A DNA stretch of 64,000 nucleotides from assembly GCA_963698015.1 (NCBI GenBank), contig OY969109.1, positions 2,418,001 through 2,482,000 on the forward strand, written 5' to 3'. A program made the translations under genes and the position numbers. A model generated the notes under the pieces. That model was not told where the DNA came from and did not search any database. It saw only the letters and a program-made list of their open reading frames with translations. Of this stretch, positions 1 to 7,943 are shown one piece after another (the stretch's first letter is position 1; every line of letters starts with the position of its first letter). The stretch is from VAXT01 sp963698015. GTDB lineage: Bacteria; Actinomycetota; Thermoleophilia; Gaiellales; Gaiellaceae.

Positions 1-286
1 GCGAGCCGACCGCGTCCATCACGGCTCGGATGTCGTCCATGCGTGTTTCGAGGGTCGGCGCTCCGACGACGCGGTCGGACATTCCCGTGCCGCGCTTGTC
101 GAAGATGATCAGTCGTGAGAATGAGGCGAGCGCGCGGTAGAGCGTCGCGCGTGAGGCGATGTTCCAGCCGAGCTCGACGTTCGAGACGAAGCCCGGGATG
201 AACACGATGTCGAACGGCCCATCGCCTAGGACCTGGTAGGCGATCGAGATCTCCCCGCTCGTCGCGTAACGGGTCTCGGGCTGCAT
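1..286 (-). CDS. alpha/beta hydrolase N-terminus (partial)
   Basis: The protein begins MQPETRYATSGEISIAYQV and continues into VFIPGFVSNVEL and a FDKRGTGMSD stretch, which is the start of an alpha/beta-hydrolase fold. This N-terminus is the type often fused to adenylate-cyclase or regulatory domains in actinomycetes, but the rest, including the catalytic serine, lies outside the window. ATG at 286 is chosen because GAGAAT sits exactly 6 nt upstream with no Shine-Dalgarno, the leaderless pattern seen elsewhere here. It diverges from pgk. Family assignment is firm; substrate is unknown. Confidence 0.8.
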   Translation of the reverse strand, partial: MQPETRYATSGEISIAYQVLGDGPFDIVFIPGFVSNVELGWNIASRATLYRALASFSRLIIFDKRGTGMSDRVVGAPTLETRMDDIRAVMDAVGS

Positions 287-292
287 GCGTCC

Positions 293-298
293 ATTCTC
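293..298 (-). promoter_or_regulatory. -10 hexamer GAGAAT, leaderless start
   Basis: GAGAAT on the minus strand is followed by 6 nt and then the ATG of the hydrolase gene, so the predicted transcript starts at or next to the start codon. No convincing -35 was found. Confidence 0.45.
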
Positions 299-335
299 TC
301 GCCGCACTTCGGTTCCCGCTAGGCTCGCGATCCTC

Positions 336-1379
336 TTGACGCTGCCCAGATCCGTACGCGGCGCCGAAGTGAACGGCAAGCATGTGCTTGTCCGCGCCGA
401 CCTCAACGTGCCCCTCGAGGACGGGGAGGTGGCCGACGACACGCGCATCCGTGCTTCGCTGCCGACACTGGAGCTGTTGCTGGAGCGCGCCGCCGCCGAG
501 GTGGTCGTCTGCTCCCACCTGGGCCGGCCGAAGGGCGAGGACCCTGCCTTCTCAATGAAGCCCGTCGAGGCGCGGCTTCGTGAGCTCTTGCCCGACGAGC
601 GCATCCGCGTGCTCGAGAACACCCGCTTCGATCCCGGCGAGACGAAGAACAACCCTGAGACCGCGCGCCGGCTCGCCGACGACCTCGACCTCTTCGTCAA
701 CGACGCGTTCGGCTCGGCGCACCGCGCGCACGCTTCCACGGTCGGCGTCGCGGAGCTGCTCCCGGCCTATGCGGGGCTGCTGCTCGAGCGCGAGCTCGAG
801 GAGCTGGGCAAGCTGCTCGGCGAGGTCGAGCGGCCGTTCGTCCTGATCTCGGGCGGGGCGAAGGTCGAGGACAAGCTCGGCGTGCTCCAGAACCTCGGCG
901 GCAGAGCCGACCACGTGCTGATCGGCGGCAAGATGGCCGAGCAGGTCCGCGACGAGAACCCGCTCACGTTCGAGGTCGAGCTGCCGAGCGACGTGGTCGC
1001 CGCGGCCGAGTTCTCGGAGGACGCGGAGTCGAAGATCGTGCCCTACGACGAGCTGCCGGACGGCTGGCTCGGGCTCGACATCGGCCCGAAGACGCGCGAG
1101 GCGTTCGGCGACGCGATCGGCCGCGCGAAGACGGTTTTCTGGAACGGCCCGATGGGCGTCTTCGAATGGCCGCGCTTCGCCGAGGGCACGAAGGCGGTCG
1201 CGGAAGCGGTCGCGAAGGCCGACGCGTACACCGTCGTCGGAGGCGCCGACTCGATCCGCGCGCTGACCGAGCTGGGGCTCGTCGACGAGGTCGACTGGGC
1301 CTCGACGGGCGGAGGCGCTTCCCTCGAGCTCCTGGAAGGGAAAGAATTGCCGGGCGTGGCAGCGATCCCGGAGGACTAG
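336..1379 (+). CDS. pgk: phosphoglycerate kinase
   Basis: Catalyses 1,3-bisphosphoglycerate + ADP to 3-phosphoglycerate + ATP in the cytosol. Visible family motifs are VLVRADLNVPL near the start, CSHLGRPKG, LENTRF, NDAFGSAHRAHAS, GGAKVEDKLGVL and the C-terminal TVVGGADS / STGGGASLELL. The protein is about 347 aa, some 40 shorter than most PGKs; the missing piece is between LIGGKMAE and LPSDVV. A TTG at 336 gives a conventional N-terminus, and TAGGCT lies at 320-325. An ATG at 285 would add 17 atypical residues. The tpiA ATG follows the stop directly, so pgk-tpiA-gpmI is one glycolytic unit. Confidence 0.95.
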   Translation: MTLPRSVRGAEVNGKHVLVRADLNVPLEDGEVADDTRIRASLPTLELLLERAAAEVVVCSHLGRPKGEDPAFSMKPVEARLRELLPDERIRVLENTRFDPGETKNNPETARRLADDLDLFVNDAFGSAHRAHASTVGVAELLPAYAGLLLERELEELGKLLGEVERPFVLISGGAKVEDKLGVLQNLGGRADHVLIGGKMAEQVRDENPLTFEVELPSDVVAAAEFSEDAESKIVPYDELPDGWLGLDIGPKTREAFGDAIGRAKTVFWNGPMGVFEWPRFAEGTKAVAEAVAKADAYTVVGGADSIRALTELGLVDEVDWASTGGGASLELLEGKELPGVAAIPED

Positions 1380-2084
1380 ATGCTGATTGCAGGCAACTGG
1401 AAGATGTACAAGGGCCTCGTCGAGGCGGCCGAGTTCTGCGTCGAGCTGAGGCGCCGCGAGGCGGATTTCGAAGGCATCGACGTCGCTGTGTGCCCGCCGT
1501 TCACCTCGCTCGGCGTGGCCGTTCAGGTTCTGGCCGGGACGGACATCGCCGTCGCGGCGCAGAACGTCCACTGGGAGGCCGAGGGCGCCTTCACTGGCGA
1601 GATCTCGGCGCCGATGCTCCGCGAGCTCGGGGTCTACGGCGCGATCGTCGGGCATTCGGAGCGGCGCCAGCTCTTCGGCGAGACGGACGAAGGCGTCGCG
1701 AAGCGCGCCCGCGCGGCGCTCGACGCGGGTCTTTCGGTGATCGCCTGCGTGGGCGAGACCGAGGCCGAGCGCGAGGCGGGGGAGACCGAGGACGTCCTTC
1801 GGCGCCAGGTCTCGGTGCTCGAGGCGGAGGACAACCTCGTCGTCGCGTACGAGCCTGTCTGGGCGATCGGCACCGGCAAGACCGCAACGCCCGAGATCGC
1901 CCAGGAGGCGCACGCGTTCATCAAGGGCCTGCTCGACGCGCCGGTGCTCTACGGCGGCTCGGTGAAGCCGGACAACGCGGCCGAGCTCCTCGCCCAACCC
2001 GACGTCGACGGCGCTCTCGTGGGCGGCGCGTCGCTCGACGTGGAATCGTTCGCGGCGATTTGCCTGGCCGCTACTCGCTTGTAG
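1380..2084 (+). CDS. tpiA: triosephosphate isomerase
   Basis: Interconverts dihydroxyacetone phosphate and glyceraldehyde 3-phosphate. The 234-aa protein shows NWKMYK at the start (active-site Asn and Lys), VGHSERR with the electrophilic His, AYEPVWAIGTGKTATP with the catalytic Glu and loop 6, and YGGSVKPDNA at the phosphate-binding site. The length is slightly under the usual 250. The ATG abuts the pgk stop with no intergenic base, and the end overlaps the likely start of gpmI, so the three genes are probably translationally coupled. Confidence 0.97.
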   Translation: MLIAGNWKMYKGLVEAAEFCVELRRREADFEGIDVAVCPPFTSLGVAVQVLAGTDIAVAAQNVHWEAEGAFTGEISAPMLRELGVYGAIVGHSERRQLFGETDEGVAKRARAALDAGLSVIACVGETEAEREAGETEDVLRRQVSVLEAEDNLVVAYEPVWAIGTGKTATPEIAQEAHAFIKGLLDAPVLYGGSVKPDNAAELLAQPDVDGALVGGASLDVESFAAICLAATRL

Positions 2085-3511
2085 TGCTCGTCATCCTGGA
2101 CGGGTGGGGACTCGCCCCGCCCGGGCCGGGGAATGCGATCGAGCTCGCCGATACGCCGGTCTTCGACAGGCTCTGGGCCGAGTACCCTCACGCGACGCTG
2201 AAGGCGTCCGGCGAGGCGGTCGGCCTCCCGCACGGCCAGATGGGCAACTCCGAGGTCGGGCACCTGACGATCGGCTCCGGGCGCGTGCTCTTCCAGGACC
2301 TGATGCGCGTGAACGAGTCGATCGAGGACGGAACGTTCTTCGAGAACCCGGCCCTCGTCGGGGCCTTCGAGCGGGGCCGGAACGTGCACCTGCTCGGGCT
2401 CGTCTCCTACGGCGGCGTCCACTCGCACATGGAGCATCTGAAGGCGTTGCTGCGGTTCGCACCCGAAAAGACGTGGATCCACGCGTTCACGGACGGCCGG
2501 GACGTGTCTCCGACGTCGGCCGTGCGCGACCTGGCAGAGCTCCCGACCGACCGCATGGCCACGGTCGTCGGCCGCTACTACGCGATGGACCGTGACCAGC
2601 GCTGGGACCGAACGGACAGGGCTCTCGCGGCCATCGTCGAGGGCGAAGGCTCCCAGGGGTCAGACCCCGTGCAGGAAGTGCAACGCAGCTACGACGCAGG
2701 TGTGACGGACGAGTTCATCGAGCCGATCGTGCTCGAGGGGCGCCCGCGGCTCGGCCACGACGACTCGGCGATCTTCTTCAACTTCCGCCCCGACCGGGCG
2801 CGGCAGTTGACGGAGCGCCTCCTTGCCTCACGATTCGATGTGACGACGATGACGCGCTACAGACATGACTTCGACTGTCCCGTCGCCTTTGAGCAGCAAG
2901 AGGTGCACGAGACGATGGCCGAGGTCTGCGCGGAGCACGGCATCCGGCAGCTGCACGTCGCCGAGACCGAGAAGTACGCGCACGTCACGTACTTCTTCAA
3001 CGGCGGCCGCGAAGACGAGTGGCAGGGCGAGACACGCATCCTCGTCCCCTCCCCGAGAGACGTCCCGAGCTATGACCACAAACCCGAGATGTCAGCGGCG
3101 CAGGTCGCCGACGAGCTCGACCGGGCGCTGACCGACGACGGTTACGGCTTCGTGGTCGTCAACCTGGCCAATCCGGACATGGTCGGCCACACAGGCTCGA
3201 TTCCCGCGGCGGTGCAGGCCGTCGAAGCCACCGACACGGCACTGGGCCACATCCTCGACTGCGTCGAGCGCGCAGGGGGAGTCGCGCTCGTCACCGCCGA
3301 CCACGGCAACGCGGAGGAGATGCTCGACGCGGACGGGAATCCGCAAACCGCTCACACCTCGAATCCCGTACCACTGGTCGTGACCGACGCCGAGGTTTCT
3401 CTTCGGGAGGACGGGGAGCTCAGCGACCTGGTGCCGACCGCAATCTCCCTGCTAGGCCTTGCAAAACCTTTACAGATGACCGGCCATAATCTCTTGGAAG
3501 GAGCCCAATAG
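2060..3511 (+). CDS. gpmI: 2,3-bisphosphoglycerate-independent phosphoglycerate mutase
   Basis: Converts 3-phosphoglycerate to 2-phosphoglycerate with two Mn ions. Motifs seen are ILDGWG at the N-terminus, MGNSEVGH with the phosphorylated Ser, FTDGRDVSP, FNFRPDRARQL and VTADHGNAEEM near the end. The start is uncertain: TTG 2060 gives MPGRYSLVVLVILDGWG and overlaps tpiA by 25 nt; GTG 2084 would begin only two residues before LDGWG. About 483 aa, close to family size. A palindrome, GGGGTCAGACCCC at 2656-2668, is read as GSDP in a surface segment. The promoter of the next gene lies inside its 3' end. Confidence 0.95.
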   Translation: MPGRYSLVVLVILDGWGLAPPGPGNAIELADTPVFDRLWAEYPHATLKASGEAVGLPHGQMGNSEVGHLTIGSGRVLFQDLMRVNESIEDGTFFENPALVGAFERGRNVHLLGLVSYGGVHSHMEHLKALLRFAPEKTWIHAFTDGRDVSPTSAVRDLAELPTDRMATVVGRYYAMDRDQRWDRTDRALAAIVEGEGSQGSDPVQEVQRSYDAGVTDEFIEPIVLEGRPRLGHDDSAIFFNFRPDRARQLTERLLASRFDVTTMTRYRHDFDCPVAFEQQEVHETMAEVCAEHGIRQLHVAETEKYAHVTYFFNGGREDEWQGETRILVPSPRDVPSYDHKPEMSAAQVADELDRALTDDGYGFVVVNLANPDMVGHTGSIPAAVQAVEATDTALGHILDCVERAGGVALVTADHGNAEEMLDADGNPQTAHTSNPVPLVVTDAEVSLREDGELSDLVPTAISLLGLAKPLQMTGHNLLEGAQ

Positions 3512-3522
3512 CGGGCTATACT
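3494..3522 (+). promoter_or_regulatory. promoter TTGGAA-N17-TATACT
   Basis: TTGGAA at 3494-3499 and TATACT at 3517-3522 are separated by exactly 17 nt, a near-consensus housekeeping promoter. The -35 lies inside the last codons of gpmI. The predicted start is about 9 nt before the ECF sigma ATG, so the leader is very short and lacks a ribosome binding site. Confidence 0.7.
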
Positions 3523-3537
3523 CGGCCACCTTCCCGG

Positions 3538-4152
3538 ATGCCCCTGACCCAGCCCGACCCTGGCGTACTGCGGAAAGCTCAGCGCGGCGACGAACGAGCT
3601 TTCACCCTGATCGTGCGCGCGTATGAGACGCCGGTTTACAACTACGTCGTCAGGCTGATCGGCGGCGACCGGGTCCTCGCGGAGGATCTGACCCAGGAAG
3701 TCTTTCTCCGCGTCTTCCAGGGGCTCCCGAAGTTCTCGGCCCGCTCGAAGTTCACGACCTGGCTCTTCCAGGTGACGAAGAACCGCGTGCTCGACGAGCT
3801 GCGGGCGAATGAGCGCCGGCCGCGCTTCAGCGTCGCGCTCGACGACATCGCGCCGCTCGAGGTCGTGGATGCACCGCTCGAGAACGTCGAGGCCATGGAC
3901 GCCGTCTGGCGCTCCGTCGGCAACCTGACGCCCGACCTGAAGATGGCGCTGCTCCTGCGCGACGTCGTCGGCCTCTCGTACACCGAGATCGCCGACTCGC
4001 TCGAGATCACGCTCGCCACGGTAAAGTGGCGCATCTACAAGGCGCGCGAGGAAGTCCAGCTCGCGCTCGCCCGCGAGGGCATCACGTTCGGCGACGAGCT
4101 GGAAGTCGCCGAGGTGGCCGCTTCCGCAGCGGCTCCGCTCCAGGCGCTCTAG
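3538..4152 (+). CDS. ECF-type RNA polymerase sigma factor
   Basis: A 204-aa sigma-70 family factor of the extracytoplasmic-function group. Region 2 is at about residues 20-90, including AEDLTQEVFLRVFQ and TWLFQVTKNRVLDEL; region 4 is at about 125-180, with LSYTEIADSLEITLATVKWRIYKARE as helix-turn-helix. It directs core polymerase to a specific promoter set that cannot be read from here. No anti-sigma gene is adjacent; the downstream gene converges. The short Ala-rich C-terminal tail may be a regulatory appendage (inference). Confidence 0.93.
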   Translation: MPLTQPDPGVLRKAQRGDERAFTLIVRAYETPVYNYVVRLIGGDRVLAEDLTQEVFLRVFQGLPKFSARSKFTTWLFQVTKNRVLDELRANERRPRFSVALDDIAPLEVVDAPLENVEAMDAVWRSVGNLTPDLKMALLLRDVVGLSYTEIADSLEITLATVKWRIYKAREEVQLALAREGITFGDELEVAEVAASAAAPLQAL

Positions 4153-4877
4153 GCGCCGTGCCCCAGCCGCTCAGCGAGGGCCTCGGGCAGGTCTCGCTCG
4201 CGTAGCTCCGACTGCGTCCGCTCGATGTCGTAGGGGACGCGGTGGAAGCGCGCGGTCCGCGCCTCGAAGTCGAGCTCGAGCCACGCGGCCCGCGGGTCGC
4301 CGTCGCGCGGCTGCCCGACGGAGCCCGGGTTCAGCAGCCAGCGCGCCTCGTCGAGCGGGGCCTCGGTCCCGTCGGGGGCGAGCGCGCCGCCCAGGTCGCC
4401 GTTCGCGAGGGAGATCGAGAGCGCAACGTGGCTGTGGCCGACGAGCACGAGCGGCGAGACCGTCATCTCGAGCGCGGCCAGGGCCGTCTCCTCGCTGATC
4501 ACGTACTCCCAGACCGGGTCTCGCGGGCTCCCGTGGAAGAGCTCGGCGCGATCGAGCTTCGCCTGCGGCTCGAGGCTCTCGAGATAGGTGCGGTTCTCGT
4601 CGAGCAGCACCGTCTGCGTCCACCGGACGACCGCCGCGGCGTCGGGGCTGAACTCCTCGAGGTCGAGTCGCCCGAGCACGCCGAGGTCGTGGTTGCCGAC
4701 GAGGCACAGCTGCGCGCGCTCGCGGATCGCGTCGGCCACCTCGTTCGGGCGCGGGCCGTAGCCGACGAGGTCGCCCAGGCACCAGAGCTCGTCCGGCGGG
4801 TCGGCGTCGATCGCCTCGAGGACGGCCTCGAGCGCGTGTAAGTTCGCGTGGATGTCGGAGACGACGGCGACTCGCAA
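4149..4877 (-). CDS. YfcE/MJ0936-type metallophosphoesterase
   Basis: Calcineurin-like phosphoesterase of 242 aa. Metal-binding motifs are VVSDIHANLHAL, LGDLVGYGP, LVGNHD, LFHGSP and LVGHSH, in family order. Members hydrolyse phosphodiesters or cyclic nucleotides with two metal ions; the substrate here is unknown. The start used is a TTG at 4877, which overlaps the divergent M48 protease gene by 26 nt. The stop shares the palindrome CTAG (4149-4152) with the convergent sigma gene. Confidence 0.9.
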   Translation of the reverse strand: MRVAVVSDIHANLHALEAVLEAIDADPPDELWCLGDLVGYGPRPNEVADAIRERAQLCLVGNHDLGVLGRLDLEEFSPDAAAVVRWTQTVLLDENRTYLESLEPQAKLDRAELFHGSPRDPVWEYVISEETALAALEMTVSPLVLVGHSHVALSISLANGDLGGALAPDGTEAPLDEARWLLNPGSVGQPRDGDPRAAWLELDFEARTARFHRVPYDIERTQSELRERDLPEALAERLGHGA

Positions 4878-6081
4878 GTGGCCTGCCTGGGGGGCCGCAA
4901 CGATAACCGTGGTCGCCGCGGCCGTCTGGCTGATCGCCGCGTACCTGCTGCTGCGGACGACGGTTCCGGGCGACCTCCACCTGTCGGGGCTCGACCCGCA
5001 CAGGTTCTTCAGCGCCTCGGAGCTCGCGCGGACGGCCCGCTACGAGCGCTTCGTGCGGATCGTCGTCGTGCTCTCGCTCGTCGCAGAGGTCGTCGCGCTG
5101 CTCGTGCTCATGAGGCGCGCCCCGCGACTCGCTCGAAACACCGGGCTGGGGCCGATCGGCGCAGGATTGATCGTCGCGGCGGTCACGCTCGCGGTGCTGT
5201 GGGCCGTCGACCTTCCGTTCTCACTGGCGCTCCGCGCGTGGGATCAGCACCACGGGCTGACAGAGGGCTCGTGGGTCGACTGGCTGGTCGCGCCCTGGGC
5301 TCAGCTCGCCGGCCGGGTCGTCTTCGTGATGCTCCAGGTCGCCGTGGTGATGGCGTTCGCCCGCCGCTACCCCCGGAACTGGTGGTTGCCGGTGACCCCG
5401 ATCTTCCTGTCGCTGGCCGTGGTCTTTCTGGTCGTGTCGCCGTACGTGCTCGCCGGGGGCGTCCACGGACCGTCGACTCCCGTGCTTCGCCAGGACGTCG
5501 AGACGCTCGAGCGCGCGGAGGGAATCGACACGCCCGTCGACGTCGAGAAGGTGAGCGACATCACCAAGGAAGCGAATGCGTTCGCGGTCGGGCTCGGTCC
5601 GACCGAGCGGGTCGTGGTCTGGGACACGCTCCTGAAGAAGCCGTTCACGGACGGCGAGGTCCGCGTCGTCCTGGCGCACGAGTTCGGGCACATCGCGCAC
5701 CGCCACCTCTGGAAAGGGCTCGCCTGGTTTGCGCTCTTCACGTTCCCGATCGCCTTCGGTGTCGCTCGCATCACCGCCAGGCGGGGTGGACTGGGCAACC
5801 CCGGCCTCCTGCCCTACGGCGCACTCGTCCTGCTGCTCTTGACCGTCGCGATCACGCCGCTCACGAACGTCGTCTCACGCCGCTTCGAGAGTGAGGCGGA
5901 CTGGTCGGCGCTGGAGGCGGCCAGGGATCCCTCGGACCAGAAGGAGCTCTTCCAGCAGTTCGCGGCGACGAGCCTCCAGCAGCCCGACCCGCCGACGTGG
6001 TCGTACATCTTCTTCGACACGCACCCGACGCTGATGCAGCGGATCGCGATGGCCCAGGCCTGGGAGGACGGCGCGCGCTAG
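4852..6081 (+). CDS. M48-family membrane metalloprotease (CAAX-protease/HtpX-like)
   Basis: A 409-aa integral membrane zinc protease. Hydrophobic segments occur at about residues 15-37, 70-88, 104-124, 155-172 and 183-203. The zinc motif HEFGH is near residue 278 and the third ligand is probably the Glu in FESEADWSAL. Homologues clear misfolded membrane proteins or cleave prenylated ones; which applies here is not visible. C-terminal FFDTHPTLMQRIAMA is typical of the family. ATG 4852 overlaps the divergent phosphoesterase start. Confidence 0.9.
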   Translation: MSETTATRKWPAWGAATITVVAAAVWLIAAYLLLRTTVPGDLHLSGLDPHRFFSASELARTARYERFVRIVVVLSLVAEVVALLVLMRRAPRLARNTGLGPIGAGLIVAAVTLAVLWAVDLPFSLALRAWDQHHGLTEGSWVDWLVAPWAQLAGRVVFVMLQVAVVMAFARRYPRNWWLPVTPIFLSLAVVFLVVSPYVLAGGVHGPSTPVLRQDVETLERAEGIDTPVDVEKVSDITKEANAFAVGLGPTERVVVWDTLLKKPFTDGEVRVVLAHEFGHIAHRHLWKGLAWFALFTFPIAFGVARITARRGGLGNPGLLPYGALVLLLLTVAITPLTNVVSRRFESEADWSALEAARDPSDQKELFQQFAATSLQQPDPPTWSYIFFDTHPTLMQRIAMAQAWEDGAR

Positions 6082-6383
6082 GTTTCAGCGTCGCCGCGGT
6101 CGGTCGTCTCCGGGAGGTTGCGGATGTTCTCCCGGCTCGACCACTTCGAGTAGGCGTCGTTCATCGCGTCGAGCAGCTCGTGCATGAACCGCGTCGACAG
6201 GTTGACCCGTGCCACGACCACTCCGGGCACGTCGCCTTCCTCGACCTCGTGGTCGATACGCGCAAACGTCAGCGTGAACTCGTAGTCCGAGAAGCTGATG
6301 TTCGCGAAGTTCGAGTAGACGCCGGCCATCACGTCCGGGTCGATGTGGATGTTCAGCTGGCGCTGCTGGGCTTCCTCGTCCAC
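6078..6383 (-). CDS. DUF3467 domain protein
   Basis: A 101-aa protein matching the DUF3467 pattern, with HIDPDVMAGVYSNFANIS, FTLTFARID and VARVNLSTRFMHELLDA. Function is unknown; members are small cytosolic proteins found widely in bacteria and archaea. GTG 6383 is chosen because TAGGAG precedes it at good spacing and homologues begin just before the HIDP stretch. Its stop shares CTAG (6078-6081) with the convergent protease gene. It diverges from argS. Confidence 0.8.
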   Translation of the reverse strand: MDEEAQQRQLNIHIDPDVMAGVYSNFANISFSDYEFTLTFARIDHEVEEGDVPGVVVARVNLSTRFMHELLDAMNDAYSKWSSRENIRNLPETTDRGDAET

Positions 6384-6388
6384 GCTCC

Positions 6389-6394
6389 TACGAT
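6389..6394 (+). promoter_or_regulatory. -10 hexamer TACGAT before argS
   Basis: TACGAT is followed by 6 nt and a GTG at 6401. That GTG opens a 13-codon frame that stops at 6440-6442, past the TTG used for argS. The arrangement is either a short leaderless upstream ORF or a frameshifted argS start. Confidence 0.5.
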
Positions 6395-6400
6395 ATACCC

Positions 6401-6442
6401 GTGAGCGAAGTCTTCTCGACACGAGGACCGGTTGCCCGCTAG
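6401..6442 (+). CDS. possible 13-codon upstream ORF overlapping the argS start
   Basis: GTG 6401 reads VSEVFSTRGPVAR and stops at TAG 6440-6442. It has the ideal leaderless -10 spacing and covers the argS TTG at 6432 in another frame. Its arginine codons (CGA, CGC) near the end would suit arginine-tRNA sensing, but two codons are weak evidence. Removing two bases near 6440 would instead fuse it in frame to argS and give that protein a normal-length N-terminus. Confidence 0.3.
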   Translation: MSEVFSTRGPVAR

Positions 6443-7943
6443 GACGCTCGAACGACTGGAGGTCGAGCTCGGGCTCGAGCTCGAGCGGCCCGCGAGCGCC
6501 GAGCACGGCGACTTCGCGACGAATGCGGCGCTCCAGCTCGCCCCGGAGCGAAAGCGCGCTCCTCGCGAAATCGCGCAGGAGCTCGCAGACCAGGCGACGA
6601 CGCACGAGCTCGTCGAGCGGGCGGAGGTCGCAGGGCCGGGGTTCGTCAACCTGTGGCTCGCGCCGGCCTGGTACGTGGACGCTCTCGGCGAGGTGCTCGA
6701 GGCGGGCGAGCTGTACGGCGGCGGGTTCGTCGACCCGGTCGAGCGGATGCAGGTGGAGATGGTGTCCGCGAACCCGACCGGGCCGGTCACCGTCGCGTCG
6801 GCTCGGAACGGGGCGTACGGGGACTCCGTCGCGCGCGTCCTCGCCCACGCCGGGCACACGGTCGAGCGCGAGTACTACTACAACGACGCCGGAGCGCAGA
6901 TGGATCGCTTCCGGGCCTCGGTCGAGGCAGTACGGCGCGGGGAGGAGCCGCCCGATGACGGGTACCAGGGTGCGTACATCGCGGAGCTCGCCGCGCTCGA
7001 AGGCGATCCGGTGCCGACGATGCTCGAGCGGATCGAGGCGTCGCTCGAGCGCTTCCGGATTCATTTCGACTCGTGGGCGCTCCAGAGCGAGCTCGCGCAG
7101 CGGCTGCCCGAGCTCCTGCCGCGGCTCGACACGTACGAGAAGGACGGGGCCGTCTGGGCCCGCTCCTCGGAGTACGGGGACGAGGACGACCGCGTGCTGA
7201 TCCGTTCCGTGGCGCAGGGCGGCGAGCCCACCTACCGCGCCGCGGACGTCGTCTACCTCGTCGACAAGCTCGAGCGCGGCTTCGACCGGGCGATCTACGT
7301 GCTCGGGGCCGACCACCACGGCACGCGCCAGTGGTACGCGGCGATCGCGCGCATGCTCGGCTACGACCCGGAGCGGGTCGAGGTACTGCTCTACCAGCTC
7401 GTCCACCTCATCCAGGGCGGCCGCCAGACGAAGATCTCGAAGCGCCGCGGCGACGTCGTCTTCCTCGACGACTTCGTGGACGAGATCGGCGTCGATGCCG
7501 CGCGCTGGTACCTCGTCAACCGCGGCCCCGATCAGACGATCGACATCGACGTCGACCTCGCGGCCGAGAAGACGCAGAAGAACCCTGTCTACTACGTCCA
7601 GTACGCGCACGCGCGGATCGCGGGCATCCTCCGCAACGCCCCGAGCCACTCAAGTAACACTGTGTTACAAGGCCCTGAGGAGTTGGCCGCCGAGGAGAAG
7701 GAGCTGATCAAGCGGCTCGTCGAGTTCCCCGGGATCGTCGAGGAGGCGGTCGAGCGGCGCGGGCCGCACGCGCTGCCGAACTACGCGATCCGGGTCGCCG
7801 ACGACTTCCACCGCTTCTACCACGAGCACCGCGTGCTCGAGAGCGAGGCCGAGGAGTTCCGGCTCGCGCTCGTCCGCGCGACGCAGATCGTGATCGCGCT
7901 CAGCCTCAATCTCGTCGGCGTCGAGGCTCCCGAACGGATGTGA
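6432..7943 (+). CDS. argS: arginyl-tRNA synthetase
   Basis: Charges tRNA-Arg with arginine. Class I signatures are present: EHGDFATNAAL, VEMVSANPTGPVTVASAR (HIGH-like region), YYNDAGAQM, VLGADHHGT and KISKRRGDVVFLDDF (KMSKS-like loop). The 503-aa chain begins at TTG 6432, about 12-15 residues shorter at the N-terminus than usual, and no in-frame start exists further upstream because TGA occurs at 6402. A GTAACACTGTGTTAC palindrome at 7654-7668 is read through as SNTVLQ in the loop before the anticodon-binding domain. The stop overlaps the next GTG (GTGA). Confidence 0.93.
   Translation: MPARTLERLEVELGLELERPASAEHGDFATNAALQLAPERKRAPREIAQELADQATTHELVERAEVAGPGFVNLWLAPAWYVDALGEVLEAGELYGGGFVDPVERMQVEMVSANPTGPVTVASARNGAYGDSVARVLAHAGHTVEREYYYNDAGAQMDRFRASVEAVRRGEEPPDDGYQGAYIAELAALEGDPVPTMLERIEASLERFRIHFDSWALQSELAQRLPELLPRLDTYEKDGAVWARSSEYGDEDDRVLIRSVAQGGEPTYRAADVVYLVDKLERGFDRAIYVLGADHHGTRQWYAAIARMLGYDPERVEVLLYQLVHLIQGGRQTKISKRRGDVVFLDDFVDEIGVDAARWYLVNRGPDQTIDIDVDLAAEKTQKNPVYYVQYAHARIAGILRNAPSHSSNTVLQGPEELAAEEKELIKRLVEFPGIVEEAVERRGPHALPNYAIRVADDFHRFYHEHRVLESEAEEFRLALVRATQIVIALSLNLVGVEAPERM
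7651..7672 (+). repeat. family B palindrome inside argS
   Basis: Odd palindrome GTAACAC-T-GTGTTAC flanked by CAA and AAGG. Related copies lie at 36572, 42209 and 46170. Here it is in frame (AGT AAC ACT GTG TTA) and leaves argS open. Confidence 0.75.

Noticed and set aside
552..1997. Minus-strand frame of 481 codons over pgk and tpiA
   Set aside because: Antisense shadow of two well-identified enzymes, with no motif of its own.
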